Source of the DNA: JASHVB01 sp035486135
GTDB lineage: Bacteria > Pseudomonadota > Alphaproteobacteria > Acetobacterales > Acetobacteraceae
Direction: 5' to 3'
DNA: 64,000 bases
Assembly: GCA_035486135.1 (NCBI GenBank)
Contig: DATHNI010000015.1
Coordinates: 25,775 to 89,774 of the forward strand
Below are positions 8,582-16,332 of this stretch, one piece after another; positions within the stretch are counted from its first letter, which is position 1, and every line of letters begins with the position of its first letter. The notes beneath the pieces were generated by a model that saw nothing but the letters and a program-made list of their open reading frames with translations, did not search any database and was not told the DNA's origin. Made by a program: the position numbers and the translations under genes.

Positions 8582-9730
8582 ATGTATCAGAAGCAAGATA
8601 CGCTGTGCGACCGGATTTGCCTGAAATCGGCTGCCTTGCCTGATTTCCACTTGGAAGTTGCCATCGATTTCCGTGCCCCGGCGCCGCAGGGACCTTGGAC
8701 AATGCGAGGTGCGAGCTTCATCGCCGTACACATTCCCTCTGACGAACCAACGCCGGCAGTCACGGACCATGCCGACCTTTTGCTGGAACGGGCAGGAGCG
8801 CTGGGTATCGTGATCGGGGACACACCCGAAACGTCAGCGACCGCCTTTTTCGTGAGGCCGGATCCCCTGCAACAGTTGGATTGCCCGTCCCTCGTCAGAG
8901 CAATCGGAGAAGCGCTCGCGACACTTCGAGCTCGCGTCGGCGCCGCAATAGAGCAAACCGACGATCTCGCCAGGATCACCACGCCCGAGATCTTGTCTGT
9001 AGCATCACGCAGCGTCGATCAGCTTCTCTGGCTTGTCAGGTCGCATATGAAGCCGCTCGCAGTGTCCACCAACGGCGTTCAAATGGCGTCATTGAGTCCC
9101 AACGTCCAAACCGGACATCCTCGTGCACCGATCATGAGCCACAATAGCCGGACCATATATCCACACGCGTTGCGGCAAGGTCCTGATGATCTGCGTTTCA
9201 GGGGCGTCGAGCGACAAGGTTGCCGCCGCGTTGGCTTACGTCCGCTCGGGCAACTTCAGCTCAGCGCGTCTACTGACACCGGCGTGGTGGAGCGGCCGCG
9301 CCGGACTGCCCTGCGGCCTTTGCCACAGCCGCCACCGGTTCCAAGAGCCTTCGCGTCCGGCAGCCTCATGGCATGGCAGGTGAATCGCGTCCTTGCGTAT
9401 ATCGAGGAACACATCGAAACGTCACTGCGGGCGACGGAGCTGGCGGCGCTCGCGCGACTCAGCAGCGGTCATTTCTCTCGCGCCTTCAGGGTCAGCATCG
9501 GCCAGTCGCCGCACGCTTACGTTCTATGCCGGCGCGTCGAATGGGCGAAGCGCCTCATGCTGTCAGAGGACTCGCCGCCGTTGGCGGAGATCGCTCTCTG
9601 CTGTGGCCTATCGGATCAGGCCCACCTGTCGCGGTTGTTTCGCAAGCTGGTCGGCGAAACCCCCAGCGCATGGCGCAGAAAATTCCGAGCGCTACCGTCA
9701 GTCCGCGAACAACCGGCCACGCTGCAATGA
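8582..9730 (+). CDS. AraC-type transcriptional regulator with unassigned N-terminal region
   Basis: A 382-residue protein. The last 110 residues are an AraC/XylS double helix-turn-helix: AYIEEHIETSLRATELA, SSGHFSRAFR and CCGLSDQAHLSRLFRKLVGETP are all recognisable. The first 180 residues do not match a cupin or other usual sensor that I recognise. The stretch encoded by about 9140-9360 (residues 187-260) is arginine- and proline-rich and reads like out-of-frame sequence, while the neighbouring frame (9186-9383) reads more like protein. A pair of compensating frameshifts or an eroded linker is possible. The ATG at 8582 is chosen because upstream ATGs lie before the terminator; its ribosome-binding site is weak. 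Confidence 0.7.
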   Translation: MYQKQDTLCDRICLKSAALPDFHLEVAIDFRAPAPQGPWTMRGASFIAVHIPSDEPTPAVTDHADLLLERAGALGIVIGDTPETSATAFFVRPDPLQQLDCPSLVRAIGEALATLRARVGAAIEQTDDLARITTPEILSVASRSVDQLLWLVRSHMKPLAVSTNGVQMASLSPNVQTGHPRAPIMSHNSRTIYPHALRQGPDDLRFRGVERQGCRRVGLRPLGQLQLSASTDTGVVERPRRTALRPLPQPPPVPRAFASGSLMAWQVNRVLAYIEEHIETSLRATELAALARLSSGHFSRAFRVSIGQSPHAYVLCRRVEWAKRLMLSEDSPPLAEIALCCGLSDQAHLSRLFRKLVGETPSAWRRKFRALPSVREQPATLQ

Positions 9731-10453
9731 GGCAGGGGCCGTTGCCGCTTCATAGCGCCGCAAGCAGCGTATCTTGAGCATCCCGCATATCGTCTGCAAG
9801 CAACTCCCCACCGGCGCGTTGCTCAAAAATGAAAGCGGACCGAACGCGACGTCCTGAAACCTTCGATGTAGTCTGGGTCAGCGAGTTGGTTTGCGCGGTG
9901 CCACAGATCGGTGGTTTCCCGCCCCGGGCCTGCGCCATTCTGCATTGCGGTCGCAAGCGCAACTCACGGTGGGCGAGGTCTATCTCCCATTCGCCGGCCG
10001 CGTAGATTGGTTCTCGGGCCGGTGCGGCCACCGTGGCAGCTTCATTTCCAGGTTTTCAGTATTATTCAGAAGCCGGCGCAGCCACAAGCCGTCGGCCAAT
10101 TCAGGGCCCGGCGCGTGACAGAAATTCTATGAATCAACAGGTTATACCGCCATGCTCAAGTGCGGCATCAAGTAAGCGGAATCCGCAGCCTGATGCACCT
10201 TTCAGTACTGGCTCAAGGATTCTACCTGCCAGACCTCGTAGGGTGCTCTCAATGGAGGAGACCAACGCGATGCTCACAGCGACGAGATCGGAGCGTCTGG
10301 TCCAGATGAAAGTTTCAGCGTCGGATCCGACTGGCCGATTTGCCGCGGGTTGGCGCAACGCAGGAGGTGGGAAGGACCAATTCAGGCCGCATCCACGTGA
10401 TCGGCCAACGAGATCAACAGCCGTCAGGCTGGGTAGTCTCCTCAGGAGGGGCC
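9731..10453. other. Gap with regulator debris
   Basis: Contains the minus-strand winged-helix fragment described separately (9950-10031) and short open frames on both strands without recognisable products. AGGAGG at 10444-10449 is the ribosome-binding site of the next gene. Confidence 0.4.
9950..10031 (-). pseudogene. Fragment of a winged-helix regulator (N-terminal end)
   Basis: The minus-strand frame starting at 10031 reads AAGEWEIDLAHRELRLR, the first strand-turn segment that opens many winged-helix regulators (compare FGRFLLDPHRRELL in the gene at 10454). After about 27 codons the similarity ends abruptly. The following residues in the open frame (to 9750) lack the SRAFD, SKDEL and GRGY segments. 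This looks like the broken 5' end of a gene oriented opposite to its neighbours. Confidence 0.45.
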
Positions 10454-11089
10454 ATGATGAACATATCCACCCATGATGTTCCGGCAACGCTGCGGTTCGG
10501 CCGCTTTCTTCTGGACCCGCATCGACGTGAGCTTCTTGCAGACGGTGTGCCCGTCACAATCGGCAGCCGAGCGTTCGATGTTCTTCTCGTACTGACCGAG
10601 GCAGGCGGCCAACTCGTCAGCAAGGACGAACTCTTGAGCCGTGTATGGCCGGGAATGTTCGTCGAGGAAAATACCCTCCAGTTCCAGATATCGGCATTGC
10701 GTAAGGCACTCGGGCCTGATCGCGACTTCGTAAAAACCATTTTTGGTCGTGGCTATCGCTTCACGGCAGACATCTCGATGGACGCCGACCCGGGTGCCGG
10801 TCCACTCGCGCGCCTGCGTGATTCAGCACCGTCCACAAACCTTTCCGTGCCCACAGCCGACCTGGCTGGCTACAAGGCAAGCCTGTCGGAGCTACGGTTG
10901 CGCTTGCTATCGCAGTTCGCCGACGAGGCGTGGGTCGCCGCACTGGGGCCGTTGTCCGATTCGGATGGCGTCTTGCCCACCGTCGCAACTGCACTTGGGC
11001 TGACCGAAGCTCGCACGACCACACCCCAAGACCTCGCGGCCGTGCTTGCCCGGAAGCCCGTACTGGTATTGTTGTCAATCGGCGTGTAA
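10454..11089 (+). CDS. Winged-helix regulator truncated inside an ATPase-like domain
   Basis: A 211-residue protein (210 if translation starts at the second ATG, 10457, which has ideal spacing from AGGAGG). Residues 12-105 are a complete OmpR/CadC-type winged helix (FGRFLLDPHRRELL, GSRAFDVLLVL, LVSKDELLSRVWPG, FGRGYRF). The remainder resembles parts of the NTPase domain of large winged-helix/ATPase regulators: WVAALGPLSD, VATALGL and a final KPVLVLL that would lead into the Walker B aspartates. The stop falls exactly there, and no P-loop is visible between winged helix and ATPase remnant. Such regulators usually have several hundred more residues, so this gene looks internally deleted and 3'-truncated. 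The DNA-binding domain may still be functional. Confidence 0.7.
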   Translation: MMNISTHDVPATLRFGRFLLDPHRRELLADGVPVTIGSRAFDVLLVLTEAGGQLVSKDELLSRVWPGMFVEENTLQFQISALRKALGPDRDFVKTIFGRGYRFTADISMDADPGAGPLARLRDSAPSTNLSVPTADLAGYKASLSELRLRLLSQFADEAWVAALGPLSDSDGVLPTVATALGLTEARTTTPQDLAAVLARKPVLVLLSIGV

Positions 11090-11656
11090 CGCGAGTTTAC
11101 TTATGACTTGGGTCAGCCTTGTGAAATCAGCTTTTTTCACCACGCCCCGACCGGGTCTTGCACGCGACTCGAATGGTCATAATCCGGCGCGACGAGCCTC
11201 GGCTTCGGGTCAGGCGGGCTGAGTTGCCTGCCAGCTCGGCCACTCAGCGGCGCATTGTCCACTACGGGCGTATAGCCCATTCGCGCTGCAAACCATTGCT
11301 GTGCTGCAAGCGCCAGCATCGCATCGAGGTATCGGAACGCGTTCGCCCTGTCGGGCGCATTGCCCGGGGCGACCATGCCCGATTCATATATAATACAGCC
11401 TTGGCGGGGGAACGCGGCGGCCATGGCCAGGCCATCGTTTTGCCGCAGGATGACGCGCGCCATGCCCATCATGCAAAGAACGATCTCGCCGGATGCAAAG
11501 GCCGCGGCAATCGAATCAATCGTAGGATAAAGCCGGAGCCCGCTTCGACTCGCAGTGCTCAGATGCTCTCAGAGCAATTCAGGCAATCCCCAATGACTTT
11601 GTGAACCGGTCTGCGCGATCTTGTGCGCGACGAAACGTCTCTTCGGAGTTTCCGCC
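11090..11656. other. Gap with transporter remnant before rpoH
   Basis: Occupied by the minus-strand substrate-binding-protein remnant (11137-11472). The last 180 bp contain the rpoH leader; no promoter match was convincing. Confidence 0.4.
11137..11472 (-). pseudogene. 3' remnant of a spermidine/putrescine-type ABC transporter substrate-binding protein
   Basis: The 111-residue frame matches the C-terminal lobe of PotD/PotF-like proteins: AFPRQGCIIYESGMV, then a segment reading APDRANAFRYLDAMLA, ARMGYTPVVDNA, and a final APDYD. In intact family members these segments stand near the end of a protein of about 350 residues. Here the N-terminal two thirds and the signal peptide are missing, and the terminal DWW...R..-type segment is scrambled. 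No permease or ATPase gene is adjacent. It is best read as a pseudogene. Confidence 0.6.
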
Positions 11657-12640
11657 ATGAACACTGGCATCGCAAGAACCATCCCCGAAAGCGGGTCCTC
11701 CCGGTATCTCCAGGAGATCCACAAGTTTCCTATGCTGTCCCCCGATGAGGAGCGGGAGCTTGCAGAGCGGTGGCGTGACCAGCGGGACTCAGATGCGGCA
11801 CACAAGCTTGTCACCTCGCACCTGCGGCTTGTGGCCAGGATCGCCAGCGCATATCGCGGCTATGGCCTGCCGGTCGGAGAATTGATCAGCGAAGGCAATG
11901 TCGGCCTGATGCAGGCAGTGACGCGGTTCGATCCGGATCGTGGCTTCCGCTTGTCGACCTACGCCATATGGTGGATCCGCGCCTCTATCCAGGAATACGT
12001 CCTGCATAGTTGGTCGCTGGTGAAAATGGGCACCACCGCGGCGCAAAAGAAGCTGTTCTTCAAGCTGCGCCGCCTGAAGGGCCAGATGCAGGCGATTGAG
12101 GACGGCGATCTGACGCCCGAGCAAGTGGCAAGGATCGCTACGTTGCTGGATGTGCGGGAGCACGAGGTCGTGAGCATGAATCGCCGGTTGCTCGGGCCGG
12201 ATTACAGCCTGAACGCCAAAGTGCAGTCCGATAGCGAAGGCGAGTGGCAGGATTGGCTCGTGGACGAAACCGTGAGCCAGGAAATCAGTGTCGCCGATCG
12301 CGAGGAACTGAGCGGCCGCAAGGCTCTGTTGGCCAGCGCGCTGAAAACCCTGAACGAGCGCGAGCGCCATATCCTGGTCGAGCGACGGCTGAAGGATAAG
12401 CCCGCCACGCTCGAGGAGCTATCGCAGCAATATGGCATCTCCCGCGAACGCGTACGACAGATCGAAGCCCGGGCCATCCAAAGGTTGCAAAAAAGGATGG
12501 ACAAGCCACGCGCGGACGTTGCGGTGCGGCAAATCTCTTTTGGTAACTCAGTGAAGCCGCATGCTGATGCTGTCAATAGCCGGTACGCCGCGGTGAAGCG
12601 TGACGCATGGTGCTACGCGGAGGCAATGGCCGCTTCGTAG
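11657..12640 (+). CDS. rpoH: RNA polymerase sigma factor, RpoH (sigma-32) family
   Basis: A 327-residue group 3 sigma factor. Region 2 shows DRGFRLSTYAIWWIRASIQEY, with the tryptophans needed for promoter opening. The RpoH box is recognisable as QKKLFFKLRRLK (about residues 127-138). Region 4 ends with the helix-turn-helix GISRERVRQIEARAIQRL. GGAG eight bases before the ATG supports the start; an in-frame ATG at 11621 lacks a ribosome-binding site. The C-terminal tail of about 35 residues after region 4 is longer than usual. Alphaproteobacteria often carry more than one RpoH, and isolation from ftsX/rlu-type neighbours suggests this may be an accessory copy. Confidence 0.92.
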   Translation: MNTGIARTIPESGSSRYLQEIHKFPMLSPDEERELAERWRDQRDSDAAHKLVTSHLRLVARIASAYRGYGLPVGELISEGNVGLMQAVTRFDPDRGFRLSTYAIWWIRASIQEYVLHSWSLVKMGTTAAQKKLFFKLRRLKGQMQAIEDGDLTPEQVARIATLLDVREHEVVSMNRRLLGPDYSLNAKVQSDSEGEWQDWLVDETVSQEISVADREELSGRKALLASALKTLNERERHILVERRLKDKPATLEELSQQYGISRERVRQIEARAIQRLQKRMDKPRADVAVRQISFGNSVKPHADAVNSRYAAVKRDAWCYAEAMAAS

Positions 12641-12722
12641 TCATGTGCAGGCGAAGTAGCGGTGCGCTTGCCGTACTTTCTCTCCAAAAGGGATGCGTGT
12701 GGACCGCAATCGAGGACTGCAG

Positions 12723-13241
12723 ATGCTGGCTCGTCTGTTCCAGGTGTTCGGTATCGCCGTGATCGTCTTCGGATGTCATTTCTTGCCAGTCACGATGGGC
12801 CACGCTGCCCTTGCGGCGTCATTGTTCGGTTTGGACAGCCGAACGCCCCCGCAAATGGTGATGGTGCACCCCATAGATGCCACGCCAGAGCAGATGCCTA
12901 TGCCCGCGCATCTGGAGACACCACGCGCGGTGCGGGCCGGGGCGCAACTGTTTCGGGACAATTGCGTGGTCTGCCACGGCGCACCCGGCATTGCGCCATC
13001 GGTACACGGATTGACGCCTCCGCCACCGGACTTGCTCGGTGCTCATCGACGCAACGAACCCGTGGATATCTTCCATAAAGTCGCAAACGGGATTGCGGGA
13101 AGCGCCATGCCGTCGTTCCATGGCCGGCTCTCCGACCAGAGCATTTGGGAGCTTGCGGGGTTCCTGCACCACTCTCGCGGCATCATGGCGCCTGACTTCG
13201 CCGCGCTCAGCGCCACAAGCGCCACTGCGCAAGGCAAATGA
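12723..13241 (+). CDS. Monohaem c-type cytochrome, membrane-anchored or secreted
   Basis: A 172-residue protein. The N-terminal 35 residues are a signal sequence or anchor (MLARLFQVFGIAVIVFGCHF and following hydrophobic residues). One haem-binding CVVCH lies near residue 81, and a methionine in GSAMPSFHG about 47 residues later is the likely sixth ligand, typical of class I cytochrome c. The start at 12723 is preferred over 12693 because GAGGA sits six bases upstream. It could carry electrons for periplasmic dehydrogenases or terminal oxidases; the nearby bd oxidase is quinol-dependent and would not use it. Confidence 0.85.
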   Translation: MLARLFQVFGIAVIVFGCHFLPVTMGHAALAASLFGLDSRTPPQMVMVHPIDATPEQMPMPAHLETPRAVRAGAQLFRDNCVVCHGAPGIAPSVHGLTPPPPDLLGAHRRNEPVDIFHKVANGIAGSAMPSFHGRLSDQSIWELAGFLHHSRGIMAPDFAALSATSATAQGK

Positions 13242-13566
13242 CCCCGGTGGGCTGGCCGCTTATGTCGGCCGAGCCTGGGTAGGGTCTCCCTAAGCGGCGC
13301 TCAGGGCGCCCGTCGTGCGGCGCCGGCGATCCGTTGCCGATGCCCCTCACCGCATGCACACCGCCTGTGGGAGGCGGCGGCCCAAGCGGCAACAACAACG
13401 GCCAACCGCCACCATTCCAATCTTACATATCCCTATACCCCCGACCCGACGTCAGAGTTCGCTGGTGCAACGCAATATGACGCGTCGGCAACGCGAGCCG
13501 TTGTCACAGAGCAATCGCGTCCGGCATCCGGGCGCGGCTTGGTGAAGCACTGGAAAGGACGGCGAC
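13242..13566. other. Gap downstream of cytochrome c
   Basis: No convincing gene, repeat or terminator. Short open frames are arginine-rich shadows. Confidence 0.4.
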
Positions 13567-13911
13567 ATGGTCAAAACCCTTAAACGCGAGGCCGGTATTC
13601 TGCCAGGCTCCACCGCGGTTATCACGATGGCGTTGCTGGTCGGACTATGCGGCCACGCCTGGGCTCGGGATACCGGCGCGGCTTCCGCGTCGGTGACACA
13701 AGTGGCATTCGTTGACTCGCAAGGCCCCTCGCTCGGCCAGCCGGTGTTCACACCGCGGGGCCCGGCATTCGTGACCGGCCAGGTCGGCTCATTCGCGACC
13801 ACCACGCTTCCGGGCAGGGGCGGACAAGGCTTGCTCATGAACAATGGCAACGGCACGAGCACGCTGATCGTGCCGGGTGGCATACCGCAGACCGTTGCAA
13901 CGCCAAGATGA
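13567..13911 (+). CDS. Small secreted protein of unknown function
   Basis: A 114-residue protein with a signal peptide of about 34 residues (KTLKREAG start, hydrophobic ITMALLVGLCGHAWA, predicted cleavage after AWA). The mature 80 residues are rich in Gly, Thr, Pro and Val without cysteines or recognised domains. The glycine-rich GRGGQGLLMNNGNGTST segment resembles small exported proteins common in Bradyrhizobium-like genomes, but no family is assigned. AAGGA before the ATG supports translation. Convergent with cydB, 15 bp between stops. Confidence 0.6.
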   Translation: MVKTLKREAGILPGSTAVITMALLVGLCGHAWARDTGAASASVTQVAFVDSQGPSLGQPVFTPRGPAFVTGQVGSFATTTLPGRGGQGLLMNNGNGTSTLIVPGGIPQTVATPR

Positions 13912-13926
13912 TGGGGTGGTCTGGGA

Positions 13927-14913
13927 CTAATCGTGTGCGGCGGCAATTCCAGTCTTGCCTCTGAAGACGTAGTAGCTGATCGCGGTATAGACCAGCATGA
14001 GTGGGAAGATGAACAGGCCCTCTCCCCAGAACATGAAGGCCAGGCTGGAATGCGGTGCTGCCGCCTGGTCGACCGTGATGACAAAGGGGATCATGTATGG
14101 CCAGAAGGAGATCGCCAGAGTTCCAAACGCGGACAGGAACATCAAGGAAACCATGTAGAAGGGCCATCCATCCCGCCGGCCACGGATGCTGACGGCCAGC
14201 ACGATCGACGCCACCGCAGCGATCGCCGGAAAGACGAACAAATACGGCCGGTCGATCCATCGGTGCATCAGCGGAAGGTCCTCGGCCAACGCGTAAATGA
14301 AGACAATGGCCAGAAAAACGAGAGCGGCGATCGCGAGATAAGGTATCTGGCGCCATGCAGTCTCTCGCACGTCAGCTTCACACTTGTTGACCAGCCAGCC
14401 GGCACCAAGCAGTGCATAGCCGACGCATAATCCCACGCCACAGAGCACGGCAAACGGGCTGAGCCAGCCGAAGTCGCCACCTGAATACTGGCCATTCGCC
14501 ATCGGCAGGCCTTCGACGAGAGCACCGACGGTCAACCCCTGGATGAACGTCGCGGCGAGGGATCCGCCAGCGAAGCTCCAATCCCAAAGCCACCGCGCTT
14601 GTTCTGTCCTGTGACGGAATTCGAATGCGACCCCGCGCAATATCAGCCCAGCCAGCATGACAAGCAGCGGCAAATAGAATGCGGACAGCAGTGTCGCATA
14701 GACCCATGGAAAGGCGCCCCACAGCACGACGCCGGTGACGACGAGCCACGTCTCATTGCCATCCCAAATGGGCGCGACCGCATTCAACATGGCACTGCGC
14801 TTTGCGTTGCCATGCGCCAGGCCGAACAACATGCCAACGCCCAGGTCGAAACCGTCGAGCAATACGTAGAGCAAAATGCTGACGGCCAGAATGACAACCC
14901 AGAACATGACCAT
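13927..14913 (-). CDS. cydB: Cytochrome bd-type quinol oxidase subunit II
   Basis: A 328-residue integral membrane protein with about eight hydrophobic segments. It opens with LYVLLDGFDLGVGM and contains WDGNETWLV, both hallmarks of CydB/CioB. QGLTVGALVEG is typical of the cyanide-insensitive-oxidase branch. Together with CydA it reduces oxygen with electrons from ubiquinol. The ATG follows the cydA stop by two bases, so translation is probably coupled. No small CydX-like open frame was recognised after it. Confidence 0.95.
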   Translation of the reverse strand: MVMFWVVILAVSILLYVLLDGFDLGVGMLFGLAHGNAKRSAMLNAVAPIWDGNETWLVVTGVVLWGAFPWVYATLLSAFYLPLLVMLAGLILRGVAFEFRHRTEQARWLWDWSFAGGSLAATFIQGLTVGALVEGLPMANGQYSGGDFGWLSPFAVLCGVGLCVGYALLGAGWLVNKCEADVRETAWRQIPYLAIAALVFLAIVFIYALAEDLPLMHRWIDRPYLFVFPAIAAVASIVLAVSIRGRRDGWPFYMVSLMFLSAFGTLAISFWPYMIPFVITVDQAAAPHSSLAFMFWGEGLFIFPLMLVYTAISYYVFRGKTGIAAAHD

Positions 14914-14915
14914 GG

Positions 14916-16316
14916 CTATTCTCCTGCGACGGCAGTCGGGGGTGGTCCCACAACCGACATCGGCCGGTTCGGTACGGCGGTGGCCGGAGGTGTCACCAGA
15001 TCACCGACGGGCCCAGCCCACAGCAAGCGGTAGATGTAGAGTGTTCCGAACGAGAATATGAAGACGTAGACCGCGCAAAAGACGATCAGCGAGACCGTCG
15101 CTTCCCTTGCCGTCAGGAACGGTGTCATTGCGTCGGCGGTTCGCAACACCCCGTAGATCGACCAAGGCTGACGACCCACCTCTGCCGTGAACCAGCCCGT
15201 CAGTGTCGCGATGAAAGGCAGCGGGAAGCTGAAGAAAATCAGCCAGAGCAACAGCCGGCTTTCCTCGATGCGCCGTTTCAAGTTCATGTACGAGCCGATC
15301 CAGGCGAGGGCCAGCATGGCCAATCCGCAACCGACCATGATGCGGAACGTGAAGAACGGGATCAGCACCGGCGGCCAATTCTGCGGCGGAATGCTGTCGA
15401 GCCCAACCTCCGGCGCCGTGAGGCTGTCGGAATCGATCAGGCTGCCGAACGGCGGCGGCAGGGTGATCGCGAACAGGTTCCGCCGGGCATCGACGTCCGG
15501 CCAGGCAAGCAATACCTCGGATCCCGGTTGCTGATTGTGCCACCGCGCCTCGATCGCGGCCATTTTCGAGGGTTGATGGTGAACGACATATTCACCGTTC
15601 AGGTGCCCGAACAGGAGCTGGATTGGCATGAGCACGGCAGCGAGACCCAGGCCCATGCGCAGCATGATGTGCGCCTCGACAGTGAATTGTCTCCGCAGCA
15701 GGTACCAGGCGCCCGTGGCCGCGACACAGAAGGCGCCCGTTATATAGGCGGCGAGCAGCATGTGCGGAAACCGAACCCACAGCACTGGACTGAAAAGGAT
15801 CGCTCCCCAGTCATCGGGAACCGCGACGCCGTGGTCCATCACATAGCCAACCGGATACTGCATCCAACTGTTGTTCACCAGGATCCAGAAGGCAGAAAGC
15901 GTCGTCCCCAGGCCCACCATCCCGGTTGAGAACAGATAGAACCCGGGCGCGACGCGTGTGCGGCCGAACAGCAGGATTCCGAAGAAGCTGGCCTCGAGGA
16001 AAAAAGCGGTGAAGGTTTCGTATGAGAGAAGCACGCCCTGGATCGGCCCCGACATTTTGGACAGCACGCTCCAGTTTGTGCCGAACTCGAATGCCATCAC
16101 GATGCCGGAGACGACGCCCAGTCCGAACGCCACACCGAAAATCTTCAGCCAGAATTCGAACACCACACGATAAGCCGGCCGTCCGGTGGCAAGATGCAGC
16201 GCCTCCAGAACCGTGAGCCAGGCCGCGAGGCCGATCGTGAAGGAAGGAAAGATGATGTGGAACGACACGGTGAACGCGAACTGCAGGCGCGACAGCAGGA
16301 GGGCGGTAAGGTCCAT
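14916..16316 (-). CDS. cydA: Cytochrome bd-type quinol oxidase subunit I (CIO-like)
   Basis: A 466-residue haem-bearing subunit with multiple transmembrane helices. The N-terminal histidine in the FTVSFHIIFPSFTIG segment is the expected haem ligand, and the quinol-site sequence GWFTAEVGRQPW is present near residue 380. The periplasmic quinol loop is short compared with E. coli CydA, as in CioA-type oxidases. The start at 16316 is chosen because it begins the conserved DLTALLLSRLQFAFT segment; ribosome-binding site is a weak GCGAGG. It lies 16 bp after poxB on the same strand. Confidence 0.95.
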   Translation of the reverse strand: MDLTALLLSRLQFAFTVSFHIIFPSFTIGLAAWLTVLEALHLATGRPAYRVVFEFWLKIFGVAFGLGVVSGIVMAFEFGTNWSVLSKMSGPIQGVLLSYETFTAFFLEASFFGILLFGRTRVAPGFYLFSTGMVGLGTTLSAFWILVNNSWMQYPVGYVMDHGVAVPDDWGAILFSPVLWVRFPHMLLAAYITGAFCVAATGAWYLLRRQFTVEAHIMLRMGLGLAAVLMPIQLLFGHLNGEYVVHHQPSKMAAIEARWHNQQPGSEVLLAWPDVDARRNLFAITLPPPFGSLIDSDSLTAPEVGLDSIPPQNWPPVLIPFFTFRIMVGCGLAMLALAWIGSYMNLKRRIEESRLLLWLIFFSFPLPFIATLTGWFTAEVGRQPWSIYGVLRTADAMTPFLTAREATVSLIVFCAVYVFIFSFGTLYIYRLLWAGPVGDLVTPPATAVPNRPMSVVGPPPTAVAGE

Positions 16317-16332
16317 TGAAAACCTCGCGTGA

